Source: Bradyrhizobium sp. 138
GTDB taxonomy: Bacteria; Pseudomonadota; Alphaproteobacteria; Rhizobiales; Xanthobacteraceae
Assembly (NCBI RefSeq): GCF_023074075.1
Contig: NZ_JADPKT010000091.1
Coordinates: 150,209-214,208, forward strand
Direction: 5' to 3'
DNA: 64,000 nucleotides
This document shows positions 26,572-36,267 of the stretch, in pieces. Every line of letters starts with the position of its first letter. Position 1 is the first letter of the stretch. A program made the translations under genes and the position numbers. Under the pieces are notes generated by a model that was not told where the DNA came from, made no database searches, and worked only from the letters and a program-made list of their open reading frames with translations.

Positions 26572-26580
26572 GCCGTTCCC

Positions 26581-28215
26581 CTACTCCGCCGCCTGCAGCG
26601 CAGGGGGCTGAAAATCGGAACGAATGTCCTTACAAGCAACGCACCGTGCGGTGGAACTGGTGCATGGCTTGGCGAGGTTCAGGCCATGCGCCGCAATCGC
26701 GCTCTCGCCACCGCTGGCCTCATTTTCATTGGAGAGACTTATCGTATTGACGCCGTTCTTGCTCGCGTCTCGAACTGGTTCAGCGGCTTGCGCATACATC
26801 TGCGCAACCGTCCTTGCCTGACGCTTTCGATCGAACTCATCCCATGGCGCGGCTTGGCGGAGCTGATTCCATATCGGATTGTAGAGCGCTTTCTCGATCT
26901 CCTCCATGAGCTTGACAATCCCGATATAGCCCATATAGGCGTGGCAGCGCTCCTGGTTGATATCGAGCCACGGCATCGCCGCCTTTAGTGCGACGAATTG
27001 CGACTTGCCGCCCGAGAGCATGATGTCGGCTTTTGCGTCCTTTAGCATCTTGTAGATCTCTTGAGGCGACATGTCCTCGATCATGTGGGCGTGCTGGCCC
27101 ATTAACTCCTTGATACGTTCCTTGTCCTTCTTGGTCGATTTCTTCACGGACGTGCCGACGATCTCGAGCCCGGCCTCTTGCAAAGCGGACACCATCGACC
27201 AGGATTTTACGCCACCGGTGATGAGAACAACCCTCTTTGCGGCAAAGCGTGGCTTGAAACGTTCAATCGCAGCCCAGGCTTTGGTCTCTTCGCGTGCGAT
27301 CAGGGCTTGCGTGCGTTCCATCAGCTCAGCCGGCGCGCCGCGTTCGATCAGCATGCGCGCGATCTGGCGTAGTGAATCGCTGGAATCCTCAATACCGTAG
27401 AACGAGCCTTCAAAAAACGGGATGCCGTAGCGCTGCCTCATCTTGCGTGCGACGTTGATCATCGCCTTTGAGCAGACCATCATCGCCGCTTTGGCTCGGT
27501 GCGAATAAGCCACCTCGCGATACTTGCCGTCCCCCGAGATGCACGACAGGATCCGGATTCCGAGCTCATCGAGCAGCGGCTTGACCTGCCAGAGCTCGCC
27601 GGACAGGTTGTATTCGCCGATGATGTTGATGTCATACGCAGTGGTGTAATCGGGCTCTTCGGTACCGATGACGTGCTCCAGCAGTGCTTCGCCTGCGAGC
27701 TTGTTGCCAAGGTTCTTCGACCCCACAAATCCCGGTGCATTGATGGGAATGATCGGTTTGCCAAGTTTGGCGGAGGCTGCCTTGCAGACCGCATCGATGT
27801 CGTCACCGATCATTGCGGGGACGCATGTCTGGTAGACGAAGATTGCCTGCGGGTCGTATTTCTCCGTGATCTCCTTGACTGCCCTGTACAGCCGCTTCTC
27901 GCCGCCGAATACGATGTCGGTCTCGCTCATGTCCGTGGTGAAGCTTCTGCGCCACAGCTCGGAGCCGGAGGAGGCGGAACCGCGATTGTCCCAAGAATTG
28001 CCCTCACAGGCGATTGGACCATGCACAAGATGGGCGACGTCGGTGAAGGGCTGCAGTGCGACTTTGGCGCCATCGAAGGCACACCCACCGGCGACGCCGC
28101 CCGGCTTCAGCTGCTTGGTGCATCCATTCTTGCGCTCAACGCTCGACTTGCTCGCATTCCTGGCGCAGCCCGGTTCGTTAAAGACGTCCTGTATGGTCGT
28201 GGAAAGCGAAGTCAT
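26581..28215 (-). CDS. nifE: Nitrogenase cofactor scaffold protein NifE
   Basis: The start MTSLSTTIQDVFNEPGC at 28215 gives 544 residues, the long form usual in Bradyrhizobium. The alpha-type core contains PGGVAGGCAFDGAKVAL, HLVHGPIACEGNSW, YQTCVPAMIGDDID and the MLSGGKSQFVALK region. A C-terminal extension has extra cysteines (CTSSTARCVACKDI). NifEN matures the cofactor precursor before it is passed to apo-NifDK. I rejected the upstream start at 28338, which overlaps the end of nifK. Confidence 0.95.
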   Translation of the reverse strand: MTSLSTTIQDVFNEPGCARNASKSSVERKNGCTKQLKPGGVAGGCAFDGAKVALQPFTDVAHLVHGPIACEGNSWDNRGSASSGSELWRRSFTTDMSETDIVFGGEKRLYRAVKEITEKYDPQAIFVYQTCVPAMIGDDIDAVCKAASAKLGKPIIPINAPGFVGSKNLGNKLAGEALLEHVIGTEEPDYTTAYDINIIGEYNLSGELWQVKPLLDELGIRILSCISGDGKYREVAYSHRAKAAMMVCSKAMINVARKMRQRYGIPFFEGSFYGIEDSSDSLRQIARMLIERGAPAELMERTQALIAREETKAWAAIERFKPRFAAKRVVLITGGVKSWSMVSALQEAGLEIVGTSVKKSTKKDKERIKELMGQHAHMIEDMSPQEIYKMLKDAKADIMLSGGKSQFVALKAAMPWLDINQERCHAYMGYIGIVKLMEEIEKALYNPIWNQLRQAAPWDEFDRKRQARTVAQMYAQAAEPVRDASKNGVNTISLSNENEASGGESAIAAHGLNLAKPCTSSTARCVACKDIRSDFQPPALQAAE

Positions 28216-28334
28216 GGTGTCTCTTTCGGGGATGTCAAGACATTCGCACAGACCAAGAGGATGGTCCGGCGGATAACCCGGGATCCCCGCCACAGCGCCG
28301 CTGTTCCTGCGGACGATGAGGCGGGGCGCTCGCC

Positions 28335-29897
28335 TCAACGTATGATGTCGAAGCTGTAGTCTGTCTTGCCAACTGAGCTGGTTTTTCTATCGATCTCATC
28401 AAAGATCTTGTCGAGAATCTTGACCAGCACATTCATGCTACCCTGATAGCCCCACACTGGATAACGATGGTGATGATGGCGATCGAAGATGGGAAACCCG
28501 ATGCGGATTAGCGGCGTTCCAGTATCACGCTCGAGATACTTGCCATAGGTGTTACCGATCAGGAAATCGACTGGTTCTGTGAACAGGAGCGAACGCATGT
28601 GCCAGAGATCCTTGCCCGGGAAGGCGCGGCAGTTTTTACCGAACGGCGAGCTCGCGAACAGCGCCTGCATCTTCTGCTCCCAGGCCTTACTTCCGTTGGT
28701 CGAGAGCACGTGCGTCGGCTCCGCGCCAAGCTCCAGCAAGAATGCGGCCAGGCCATAGCAGAGGTCGGGATCGCCGTAGATCGCGAACTTCTTGCCGTGA
28801 ACATGCGCGCTAGAGTCAGCCATTGCGTCTACCAGACGCCCGCGCTCACGCTCCAGCGCATTGGGAATTGCCTTGTTGGTAATACGCGACAGCGTCATCA
28901 GGAAATCGTCCGTGGCGCTGACACCCAGCGGGTGATTGAAGGCGACGACCTCCTGGTCGTGCCCCTTGATGAAGGGCAACGTCTTCTCCGTACAATATTG
29001 CTGCATGGAAATGGTTGCCTTCGCATGGACTGCGTTCGCGGCATCCTTTAGCGTCGTGCCGCCATCATACATGCGGAACTCGCCGTCAGTGGGGGTATCG
29101 AACACATCACTGTTATCCGCGAGGATCGTGTAGCCGATCCCCATCAGCTCGAAGATGCGCTTTATCTCACGGATGTTTCCGACAGTGTAGCCGTCGAAGC
29201 CACCGATGAAGTTGATCCAGTTGTTCGCTTTGCGCTGGAGTTTAGGCGCCGTGCCGGCTTTGCCATCCCAGAAATGCTCGAGGATGCCCTTAAGCGTGTT
29301 GTCGTAGCCCGTAACGTGGCTACCGACGAATGCAGGGGTGTGAGCGAATGGTACGTCGTAGTCCGCGGGGACTGAACCTTTTTCCTTTGATGTTTTGATG
29401 AAGGCGTTGAGGTCGTCGCCAATGACTTCCGCCATGCAGGTCGTGGCGACCGCGATCATCTTCGGCTTGTACATGTTGTAGCTGTTAGCGAGCCCGTCGG
29501 TCAGGTTGTTGAGTCCCCCGAACACAGCCGCGTCTTCCGTCATGGACGAGGAGACGCACGAGGTCGGCTCCTTGAAATGCCGTGACAAATGGCTGCGATA
29601 ATACGCGACGCAACCCTGGGAGCCGTGGACGAACGGCAGTGTGCGCTCGAATCCGACCGCGGCGAACACCGCACCTAGCGGCTGGCAAGCCTTCGCCGGA
29701 TTAACGGTTAGCGCCTCGCGGGCGAAGTTCTTCTCGCGGTATTCGGGCGTCTTGGACCATTCTCTGATACGGTCGACTTCGGCGGGATCGTGCGGATTCT
29801 CAAATAGCGCCTTCTTATTGGCCAGCATCTGCTGGTAGTCGTCTCCCCGGAAAAGCTCAGAGTGGTCGAGTATGTGTTCGGCGTTCTGTGTCATCAT
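28335..29897 (-). CDS. nifK: Nitrogenase molybdenum-iron protein beta chain NifK
   Basis: The protein has 520 residues, a normal length. P-cluster ligands are visible in NPAKACQPLGAVFAAVGF, VHGSQGCVAYYRSHL and ATTCMAEVIGDDLNAF. The C-terminus has GIPLIRIGFPIFDRHHHHR-like residues (TPLIRIGFPIFDRHHHHR) that contact NifD. The gene begins with ATGATG, so the start could be three bases later. It follows nifD by about 70 bases and forms the catalytic alpha2beta2 component with it. Confidence 0.96.
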   Translation of the reverse strand: MMTQNAEHILDHSELFRGDDYQQMLANKKALFENPHDPAEVDRIREWSKTPEYREKNFAREALTVNPAKACQPLGAVFAAVGFERTLPFVHGSQGCVAYYRSHLSRHFKEPTSCVSSSMTEDAAVFGGLNNLTDGLANSYNMYKPKMIAVATTCMAEVIGDDLNAFIKTSKEKGSVPADYDVPFAHTPAFVGSHVTGYDNTLKGILEHFWDGKAGTAPKLQRKANNWINFIGGFDGYTVGNIREIKRIFELMGIGYTILADNSDVFDTPTDGEFRMYDGGTTLKDAANAVHAKATISMQQYCTEKTLPFIKGHDQEVVAFNHPLGVSATDDFLMTLSRITNKAIPNALERERGRLVDAMADSSAHVHGKKFAIYGDPDLCYGLAAFLLELGAEPTHVLSTNGSKAWEQKMQALFASSPFGKNCRAFPGKDLWHMRSLLFTEPVDFLIGNTYGKYLERDTGTPLIRIGFPIFDRHHHHRYPVWGYQGSMNVLVKILDKIFDEIDRKTSSVGKTDYSFDIIR

Positions 29898-29966
29898 GGC
29901 ACTCTTCAGATTCTTGTGTTCGTTCTCCTGCCCTTCCCCTCCTCTGTGGAAGAAAGGGCGGCTTTC

Positions 29967-31469
29967 CTATTCCGCCGCCATGAGGCTCGGCCGCGGAGTG
30001 TCCTTCCAAGGTGCGGTGGTCTTCCCCCAGATCGGGGAGTTGATCGCCATGTCCATGTCTCGGGCGAAGATCGCGAAGCCATCATAGCCGTGGTAAGGAC
30101 CCGAGTAGTCCCAGGAATGCATTTGGCGGAACGGCACGCCCATTTTCTGGAAGACGTATTTTTCCTTGATACCGGAGCCGACGAGGTCTGGCCGGATCTT
30201 TTCTACGAAGCGCTCGAATTCGTAGCCGGTGACATCGTCGTAGATCAGCGTGCCGTCCTTGACGTAGTGCTGGGCGGTGCGCTGATAGTCGTCGTTGTGA
30301 CCGAACTCATAGCCTGTGCCGACAACATCCATGCCCAGGTCCTCATAGGCGCCGATGACGTGGCGAGGACGTAGACCGCCGACGAACAGCATTACGGTCT
30401 TACCATCGAGCCGCGGCCGGTATTTCGCGGTCACCGCATCGACAAGCGGCTGATATTTCGCAATGACGCGCTCGGCGCCCTGCTTGATCTTATCATCGAA
30501 GAAGCTTGCAATTTTGCGCAGTGACTCCGCGATTTTGGAAGGTCCGAAGAAGTTGTACTCGCACCAGGGGATCCCGAATTTTTCCTCCATGTGCCGCGAG
30601 ATGTAGTTCATCGAGCGATAGCAATGCAATATGTTGAGCTTCGCTTTCGGCGTCGCCTCCAATTCAGCGAGAGATCCATCCCCGGACCACTGGGCGATGA
30701 CGCGCAGGCCCATTTCTTCGAGCAGGATCCGTGACGACCAGGCGTCGCCGCCGATGTTGTAGTCCCCGATGATGGCAACGTCATATGGGGTCGGCTCAAA
30801 TTTAGAGCTGGCTTCTGGGGCGCTCTTGTCGAAGATCCAATCTCGAACGGCGTCGTTCGCGATGTGATGGCCGAGCGATTGTGACACGCCACGAAAACCC
30901 TCGCACCGCACGGGCACGATGGTTTTGCCGCCATATTCCTTTGACTTTTCTCTGGAGACCGCCTCGATATCGTCGCCGATCAAACCGATCGGACATTCGG
31001 ACTGAATGGTGATGCCCCTGTTGAGAGGAAATAGCACCTGGAGCTCGTCGATGAGTTTGGTGACCTTCTTATCGCCGCCGAAGACGATATCCTTTTCCTG
31101 GAAATCGGAAGTGAATTGCAGTGTCACGAAGGTGTCGATGCCGGTCGTGCCGACGTAGTAGTTGCGCCGCGAGCCCCATGAGTACTGACCACAGCCGACC
31201 GGACCGTGGCTAATGTGGATCATGTCCTTTATCGGCCCCCAGACCACGCCCTTGGAGCCCGCGTAGGCGCAGCCACGGATGGTCATCACGCCCGGAATGG
31301 ACTTGATATTCGACTTGACGCCACAATCCGACTTCCCCGCCTCGTGAACACTCAGATGCTTGGCGCGCCTTTTGGCGGTCTTCTCTGGGTAGACCTTCAA
31401 CACCTCATCGATTAGCTGCTTGTTGCGCGCCTTGATCTCTGCGACGCTTTCGGTAGTTGCTCGGCTCAT
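29967..31469 (-). CDS. nifD: Nitrogenase molybdenum-iron protein alpha chain NifD
   Basis: NifD carries the FeMo-cofactor. The frame has 500 residues from ATG 31469, with AAAGGAA upstream. The cofactor cysteine lies in LNILHCYRSMNYI and the histidine in RQMHSWDYSGPYHG. P-cluster cysteines are in IRGCAYAGSKGVVWGP, SHGPVGCGQYSWG and SECPIGLIGDDIEAV. It heads the nifD-K-E-N-X-fdxB operon, and nifH is not adjacent, as is typical of Bradyrhizobium. Control by NifA and sigma54 is indicated by sites at 31836 and 31961. Confidence 0.97.
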   Translation of the reverse strand: MSRATTESVAEIKARNKQLIDEVLKVYPEKTAKRRAKHLSVHEAGKSDCGVKSNIKSIPGVMTIRGCAYAGSKGVVWGPIKDMIHISHGPVGCGQYSWGSRRNYYVGTTGIDTFVTLQFTSDFQEKDIVFGGDKKVTKLIDELQVLFPLNRGITIQSECPIGLIGDDIEAVSREKSKEYGGKTIVPVRCEGFRGVSQSLGHHIANDAVRDWIFDKSAPEASSKFEPTPYDVAIIGDYNIGGDAWSSRILLEEMGLRVIAQWSGDGSLAELEATPKAKLNILHCYRSMNYISRHMEEKFGIPWCEYNFFGPSKIAESLRKIASFFDDKIKQGAERVIAKYQPLVDAVTAKYRPRLDGKTVMLFVGGLRPRHVIGAYEDLGMDVVGTGYEFGHNDDYQRTAQHYVKDGTLIYDDVTGYEFERFVEKIRPDLVGSGIKEKYVFQKMGVPFRQMHSWDYSGPYHGYDGFAIFARDMDMAINSPIWGKTTAPWKDTPRPSLMAAE

Positions 31470-31835
31470 ACAAAATTCCTTTCCATTGTCGTCTCACATC
31501 AAGAAGCGGCGCTTTTCCGGTGGACCGACGGATTTCCTTCCGGCGTTCAGGTGTAAAATGTGCAACCTCCCCGACCGGTCCTACCGGTCGCAAGTTCGCG
31601 GGCTTCTGGATCATGCCGCAGCGGTCGATCAGGATGTTGTAGCTCATGTCGGCTGAGCGTTTGCGAGAGCCCTGTGTGACGCTGTTGATTTGTCGACGGG
31701 ATCGCGTCCCGGTGATGTTATGCCCGCCCTCCAGCGATTGGTCATATCCGCTTCTTTACTCGCTCGCGTGCCATCGGGGGCCTGTCTCTCTGCATGTCGA
31801 TGAAGGGCTAACAACCGCCTCTTGCGCAGGAGTGT

Positions 31836-31850
31836 GCAACGAATGTGCCA
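31836..31850 (-). promoter_or_regulatory. Sigma54 promoter of the nifDKENX operon
   Basis: On the minus strand the site is TGGCACATTCGTTGC, an exact TGGCAC-N5-TTGC. It leaves a leader of about 350 bases before the nifD ATG. Confidence 0.92.
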
Positions 31851-31960
31851 GCGCTGGTTGAATACAAAAACCCATGTCTGTAGAGCTAGATAGCTGGCAG
31901 GATGCGGATTGTTATAAACCTGACTCTGTCTCGCACCGACAGGCGTACCCGCTAACGCCC

Positions 31961-31976
31961 TGTCCGAAACAAAACA
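31961..31976 (-). promoter_or_regulatory. NifA upstream activator site for nifD
   Basis: TGTCCGAAACAAAACA fits TGT-N10-ACA exactly and lies about 110 bases upstream of the -24/-12 promoter. Confidence 0.82.
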
Positions 31977-32070
31977 ATCACTTGCGCTCTCCGCCAGCGA
32001 CATGGCTAGAGTCTTCCCGCGCGCCGACGTCACTCCGGTGCGCAGCTTTGCTTGGCGCACCCATTCGAGC

Positions 32071-32137
32071 GATCGCAAACACCATCGGTTCGAGATGGAT
32101 TTCAGCGCACGTAGATGCGCCCATGGTGTTTGCGATC
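32071..32137. repeat. 15-bp perfect inverted repeat upstream of the nifD control region
   Basis: GATCGCAAACACCAT at 32071-32085 is matched by its exact complement ATGGTGTTTGCGATC at 32123-32137, with a 37-base loop. It lies about 100 bases beyond the NifA site. It could be a hairpin end of an upstream transcript, a protein-binding site or the trace of an element. I cannot decide which. Confidence 0.6.
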
Positions 32138-32879
32138 GATCCTAAGAAGGTGGTGATTGAGCTGCACCACCTCTTCCGGATGACTAAGTGAACTCAGTTG
32201 TCAGCAGAACGCTTTGTTTCACTTACGCTCGATCTTTCGCTTCGCTCGTCATTCCAGTTGATCTCGTGGAGACGCGCTCTAATGTGGTGACACCCGATCT
32301 CCTGGAGAGCATGTGGGGCTGATCGATTCTCAAACCGTGATAGCCTTAAAGGCGCAAGCTCGTGGCCCTTCCAGGGGTCGGCGTTCCACAATGGCCCCGT
32401 CCTTGTCATTCGGCAGTCCAGTTGCAGCTCGCTTCAGCATCTCAGTTAGACACGCCACGACGCAATTCGGCGCTTCGATCGGGCGCGCGTCGACTTTTTT
32501 CTATCGCCGCTTGCGGAGCGTGACAAAGTTGAGCCGAAGCCGGCACGCGGCACCGAGTGCAGCGACAACGAGGACGGTCTGCTGATGAGCGCGAGGCCCT
32601 CCTCCCACTAAAGACGGACACCGCTAGAGCGGCTCGATCAGCGCCGGCTGCCCTCAATTTCGCGTTGAGCGTTCATCATCCGTCGATGAAGCCTCGCATA
32701 TTCTCCGTTCGGCAAATAGTGCCCGTGGATAGCCCACTTTTGTCTACTTCCCGGCGCGAAATTGATGCTTTCCAGCCTTTGGCCAACGGCATGGCCAAAA
32801 CAAACCTCGCCGGGTCGACGGCGGGGGTCTGAAGCGAGCAATGATGGGTACGAGGTCTACGGAGCGGCCCGGCTGCTCA
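32138..32879. other. Stretch without a supported gene
   Basis: Only short, unrelated frames are present. No IS ends or promoter motifs are recognised. Confidence 0.4.
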
Positions 32880-33735
32880 TCGTCCGTCCGATGTTGACGA
32901 GGTTGAGATCACGCCGAGGGCGACCCAGCGCTGCAATCCGGCGTCATCCTTGTATCGGCGTCGATCGAGACCGTTTCGCCGCTTGACCACGCTGATGCGT
33001 TCTTCACATTCCGTGCGCCATTTCTGGCCTTCGCGGAACCAGCACTTCTTCTGTTCGCGCTTGCGCTCGGGGATTTTGCTCGGTCGATTGGGGATGCATA
33101 CCCGCTTGCCCCCAATGCTCTCGCAGCGGCTTCGTTCCTGGCAGAGTAGAAGCCGGCGTCAGTCACGACCAGCGGCGGCACGCGCCTCAGCTTGACCTGG
33201 TGGGTTGCGATCGTGCCGAGCCACCACGACTGCGGCTCTTCGGGCACCGCGTCGCTAGTGCTTCGTGCACCGCCGCCACGATCTGCTCGTCCGCCAGAAC
33301 CTGATCGGCGTGCTGCATCTACTCTTCGCGAAGATCACTCACTCCCTCGGCGATCAGCCCATCACCAAAGCTGAGTTGCGCCCGCCGCATCTCAACCATC
33401 TCGCCGCCCGCGCGCCTTCGATGCGGCTCTGGACGTAGCAGCTCATGATTGAGTTGGCAGATGGCCCTCGATCGCCTGCTTCAGCTTCTGATAATTGTCG
33501 AGCCAGCGACGAACCGACCCGTTCACGACGTACGCTGAACTGCTACGTGCGCGGCCGCCGGCGTATGTTGCGGTGAGCACGAACACCTGGTGCCCTCCGC
33601 CGCGCGCGCATTTAGGACAGCCTCTGGTATATCGGACGGTGCTCTCCAGCTACGAACCGCGCAGCAACTCGGCGGTGGCCGGCAGCTTGCCGACGAGCTT
33701 GTCGCGCGCTTTAACGGTTCGCTGAATCAATGGCA
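32880..33735 (-). mobile_element. Remnant of an IS with DUF6788-like and transposase frames
   Basis: Read on the minus strand, the segment near 33700-33470 resembles a DUF6788 protein, a known passenger of some transposons (ELLRGS, then RYTRGCPKCARGGGHQVF and VRRWLDNYQKLKQAIE). Downstream, near 33200-32900, is a transposase C-terminus in shifting frames (PPLVVTDAGFYSARNEAAA, then KCWFREGQKWRTECEERIS and KRRNGLDRRRYKDDAGLQR). Stops and frameshifts occur throughout, so nothing here can be active. Confidence 0.6.
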
Positions 33736-33999
33736 GCCTAACAAGTCAAGCGCCGATCCGTTCAACCTTGCAGTTTTCCGCCGACCGGCCCACTCTGAAT
33801 TCAGACTGCCTCCACCTAATTTGCGCTGGGAAGTAGCCTAGCGCCTTCAAGTGCCTTCGGAGTTTGGGCTCGATCTTTGTTGCCGTGTGCTCGTCTTTGA
33901 GGACGGCACACAGGCCGGAGCGGTATTCATCGTGTGGAGTTAAGAGTCGATAGTGGCTCGTCCGCCCGAGTGCTTGCGGAAATGAGCGTGAGACACGAG

Positions 34000-34506
34000 T
34001 CACTTCCAAAAAAGAGATTCTGGCCAATCTGTGAACTCCAATTCGAAGCTACGTAGGCCAGTGAGTTTGGTGGTGAATTTAAGGGTCTTCCCTGAAAGGG
34101 CTGCCAATGAGCCAGATGCGAAATTGAATACTGTCGTGCCGGAAGTTGCGACCGCAATGCCTTGCTCGCCTTCCATGCTAGAGAAGCCGGTCACCTCGGA
34201 GAGTTGCCCAATTGCAACTCCCTCCAGCGCGCGGTGAAATTCCAGGGACGCTAAGTATGTTCCTTTATCAGCAGCCCACTCGCTGACCGACACTGCTGTA
34301 ATCCCCGCGTCACCCAAGAGACCATCCGCGATCCGGCAGCCATATTGGACCGTGAGAATGACCCGCTCGTCCCGAACTCCGACCGGCTCTCTATCGGCGG
34401 CAGTGATCGTGCACGCGTACCGCCTTGTGTCCGCAACCGCGCCCGTGCTTAGCCCGAGCAACTCGAGAGCGGAACATAATACAAAAGCGATAACGGGTCT
34501 TCTCAT
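34000..34506 (-). CDS. Secreted protein of unknown function
   Basis: The 168-residue product starts with a clear signal peptide (MRRPVIAFVLCSALELLGLST, cleavage probably after GAVA). The mature part is beta-rich, has two cysteines that could form a disulfide bond (YACTITAAD and YGCRIADGL), and ends in FTDWPESLFWK. No family is recognised. It stands alone between an IS remnant and a non-coding stretch, and no operon partner is visible. Export to the periplasm is a reasonable inference; nothing more can be said. Confidence 0.65.
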   Translation of the reverse strand: MRRPVIAFVLCSALELLGLSTGAVADTRRYACTITAADREPVGVRDERVILTVQYGCRIADGLLGDAGITAVSVSEWAADKGTYLASLEFHRALEGVAIGQLSEVTGFSSMEGEQGIAVATSGTTVFNFASGSLAALSGKTLKFTTKLTGLRSFELEFTDWPESLFWK

Positions 34507-34890
34507 TCGGCTACACCTAGTCTGGAGTATCGTTCGCCTGCTCTGTACAATCTGACGCTACGGCCGATTCAAGCTTCTTCGATCGCTCCGTCGGATGAAA
34601 GCTACTCATGGTGACCGCAATGTCGCAGAAACGGGGCAATCGGTATCCCCCAACGGTGGCCCTGGATGGGCTTCCCGAACGGTTTCATTATCGGCGCTTA
34701 CGGTGCGCCGCGGGCCAGCACATCGGTGAACCAAGGCTGAGGGCCGAGGCATTCAGCTCGGCGGCGGCCATGACGGGCGCGACGCCCCGCGGCGACGGAG
34801 CGCTACGTTCCGGATGCAGGCGCATGCGTTTCTATGAGCGAACACCATTTTCCGCGCCAATGACTCGCGGCACAGGTCCCGAATGTTGCT

Positions 34891-35091
34891 TCACAGTGTC
34901 CATGTAAAAGGAAACGTGGTTGCTAGGAGTCGTTCAAAGGCAGATTGCCGCTCAAGCAGGCGCTCTTCGAGAACCTTACGCTCGAGATCACTTAGCTCGC
35001 TTTGAAGTCTTCTTCGGCAGCGCCAAATGTCATTCCGCACGTATCTGATCTCATTCAAGCGATCGTCAATCGAAGCCATCACGGTAACCAT
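34891..35091 (-). CDS. Possible small coiled-coil protein
   Basis: From ATG 35091 the frame encodes 66 residues with a heptad-like, charged pattern (RLNEIRYVRNDIWRCRRRL, then SDLERKVLEERLLERQS). Upstream in-frame starts at 35175 and later are possible. I see no good ribosome binding site and no family, so this may not be a gene. Confidence 0.35.
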   Translation of the reverse strand: MVTVMASIDDRLNEIRYVRNDIWRCRRRLQSELSDLERKVLEERLLERQSAFERLLATTFPFTWTL

Positions 35092-35175
35092 ATCTAGCTT
35101 GAACCAGCCATGGACACTGCAGACATGATATAACGATCTCCTCCCAGCATGTCCTCTTGTATCGAAGTCTTTCAA

Positions 35176-36267
35176 CGCAAGAGCACGAAGTGACCGTTGC
35201 TACTGCAGAAGTTCAGCGATTTTTGCCATCAGCGCGCAGGATTTCAAAAGCTGCCACTCGCCCGTGAGTGAGTCGAAATGGTTATCTTATTCCAACCAAC
35301 ACGCGGCCCGCTCAGGTGTGAGGCCGGCCACATAAGCTGGTGTCGAATGGGAGTATCGGAGTAATCGGACGGTCGTACCCGTCAAACTGTGGGTAACAGA
35401 GCTGGGATCGGCAATTGCCATGCTAGCGATCCCAGGTGGGGTTCAAGACAAGCCATGTTCAGGCTTGGGGTCTCGTCTGTTACAAACGAGTGGGATTTCG
35501 GCGGCGGCGCGCGAAGAGCCGGCGCGGGTATGAGGTCGGAGAGCCTTCAGTCGGCAGGGCGAGGCGAAATCGTGAGCGATAAGCACCGCCGGTCGCCTCG
35601 GCTCAGTGTCTCGCGTAGGCCAGCCTAGATCTTATTACCACCGTCCCACGTGCGGCCGGCAAGTTGGAATAGGATCTCATCACAATACTTTCTGCGATGA
35701 TGTCTAGCCGGGACTGGCGCTTGTCGCATCTGTGACACTGTATGTATTCATCAAACCAAGACATCCGACGTTGTTCGGTAGTCAGGACTCGTTCTGTAAG
35801 TTAATCAGCAGCTTGCATGTCAAATGCAGCTGGCATGGGGGTTGCTATTGTCCAGCCGCACCGTGAGCGCTGAGCGCGACCAGCGGTGTAAGACGGATAA
35901 GATCAACTTCGGTGAAGCGTATTGCCCACCCAATCGCTTAATGGAGAACCGATGCGGCCACCGGACAGATTATCCTTTTTCGGCACGCTTGTTGTTGTCA
36001 GATCGGCCATCATGCCGAAGGTTGAGGCGCTAGTCTGATCTACCAATAGGAAAGTCGTGATCTGAGCTCAAAGCGAACTCGCGAATCAAATAACGGCCTG
36101 AAGCCTCGTGGGCGAACGCCGGCAGCGAGCACCTCGAAATCGAACATTTGATGCAGCCTCGCTTGAAAGGATCCGGTGCATGCTGCGCCGGCCTGTTGTG
36201 GGAACGGGGTGTGGCATCGCTTTCGACTGTTTCCTTGATTAACAATCAGAACTGATAAGGCGGGTGT
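35176..36267. other. Stretch without a supported gene upstream of the peroxidase
   Basis: About 1.1 kb contains only short frames without similarity to known proteins. A TTGAT-N5-ATCAG sequence just before the peroxidase ATG resembles an FNR/FixK box but has the wrong spacing and lies too close to the start codon. Confidence 0.4.

Noticed and set aside
31974..36250. Search for a nod box or nodulation genes
   Set aside because: No 47-bp nod box pattern and no Nod protein similarity was seen.
35740..36267. Possible FNR/FixK box before the cytochrome c peroxidase gene (TTGATTAACAATCAG)
   Set aside because: The spacer is five bases instead of four, one half-site is imperfect, and it lies almost at the start codon instead of near -40.
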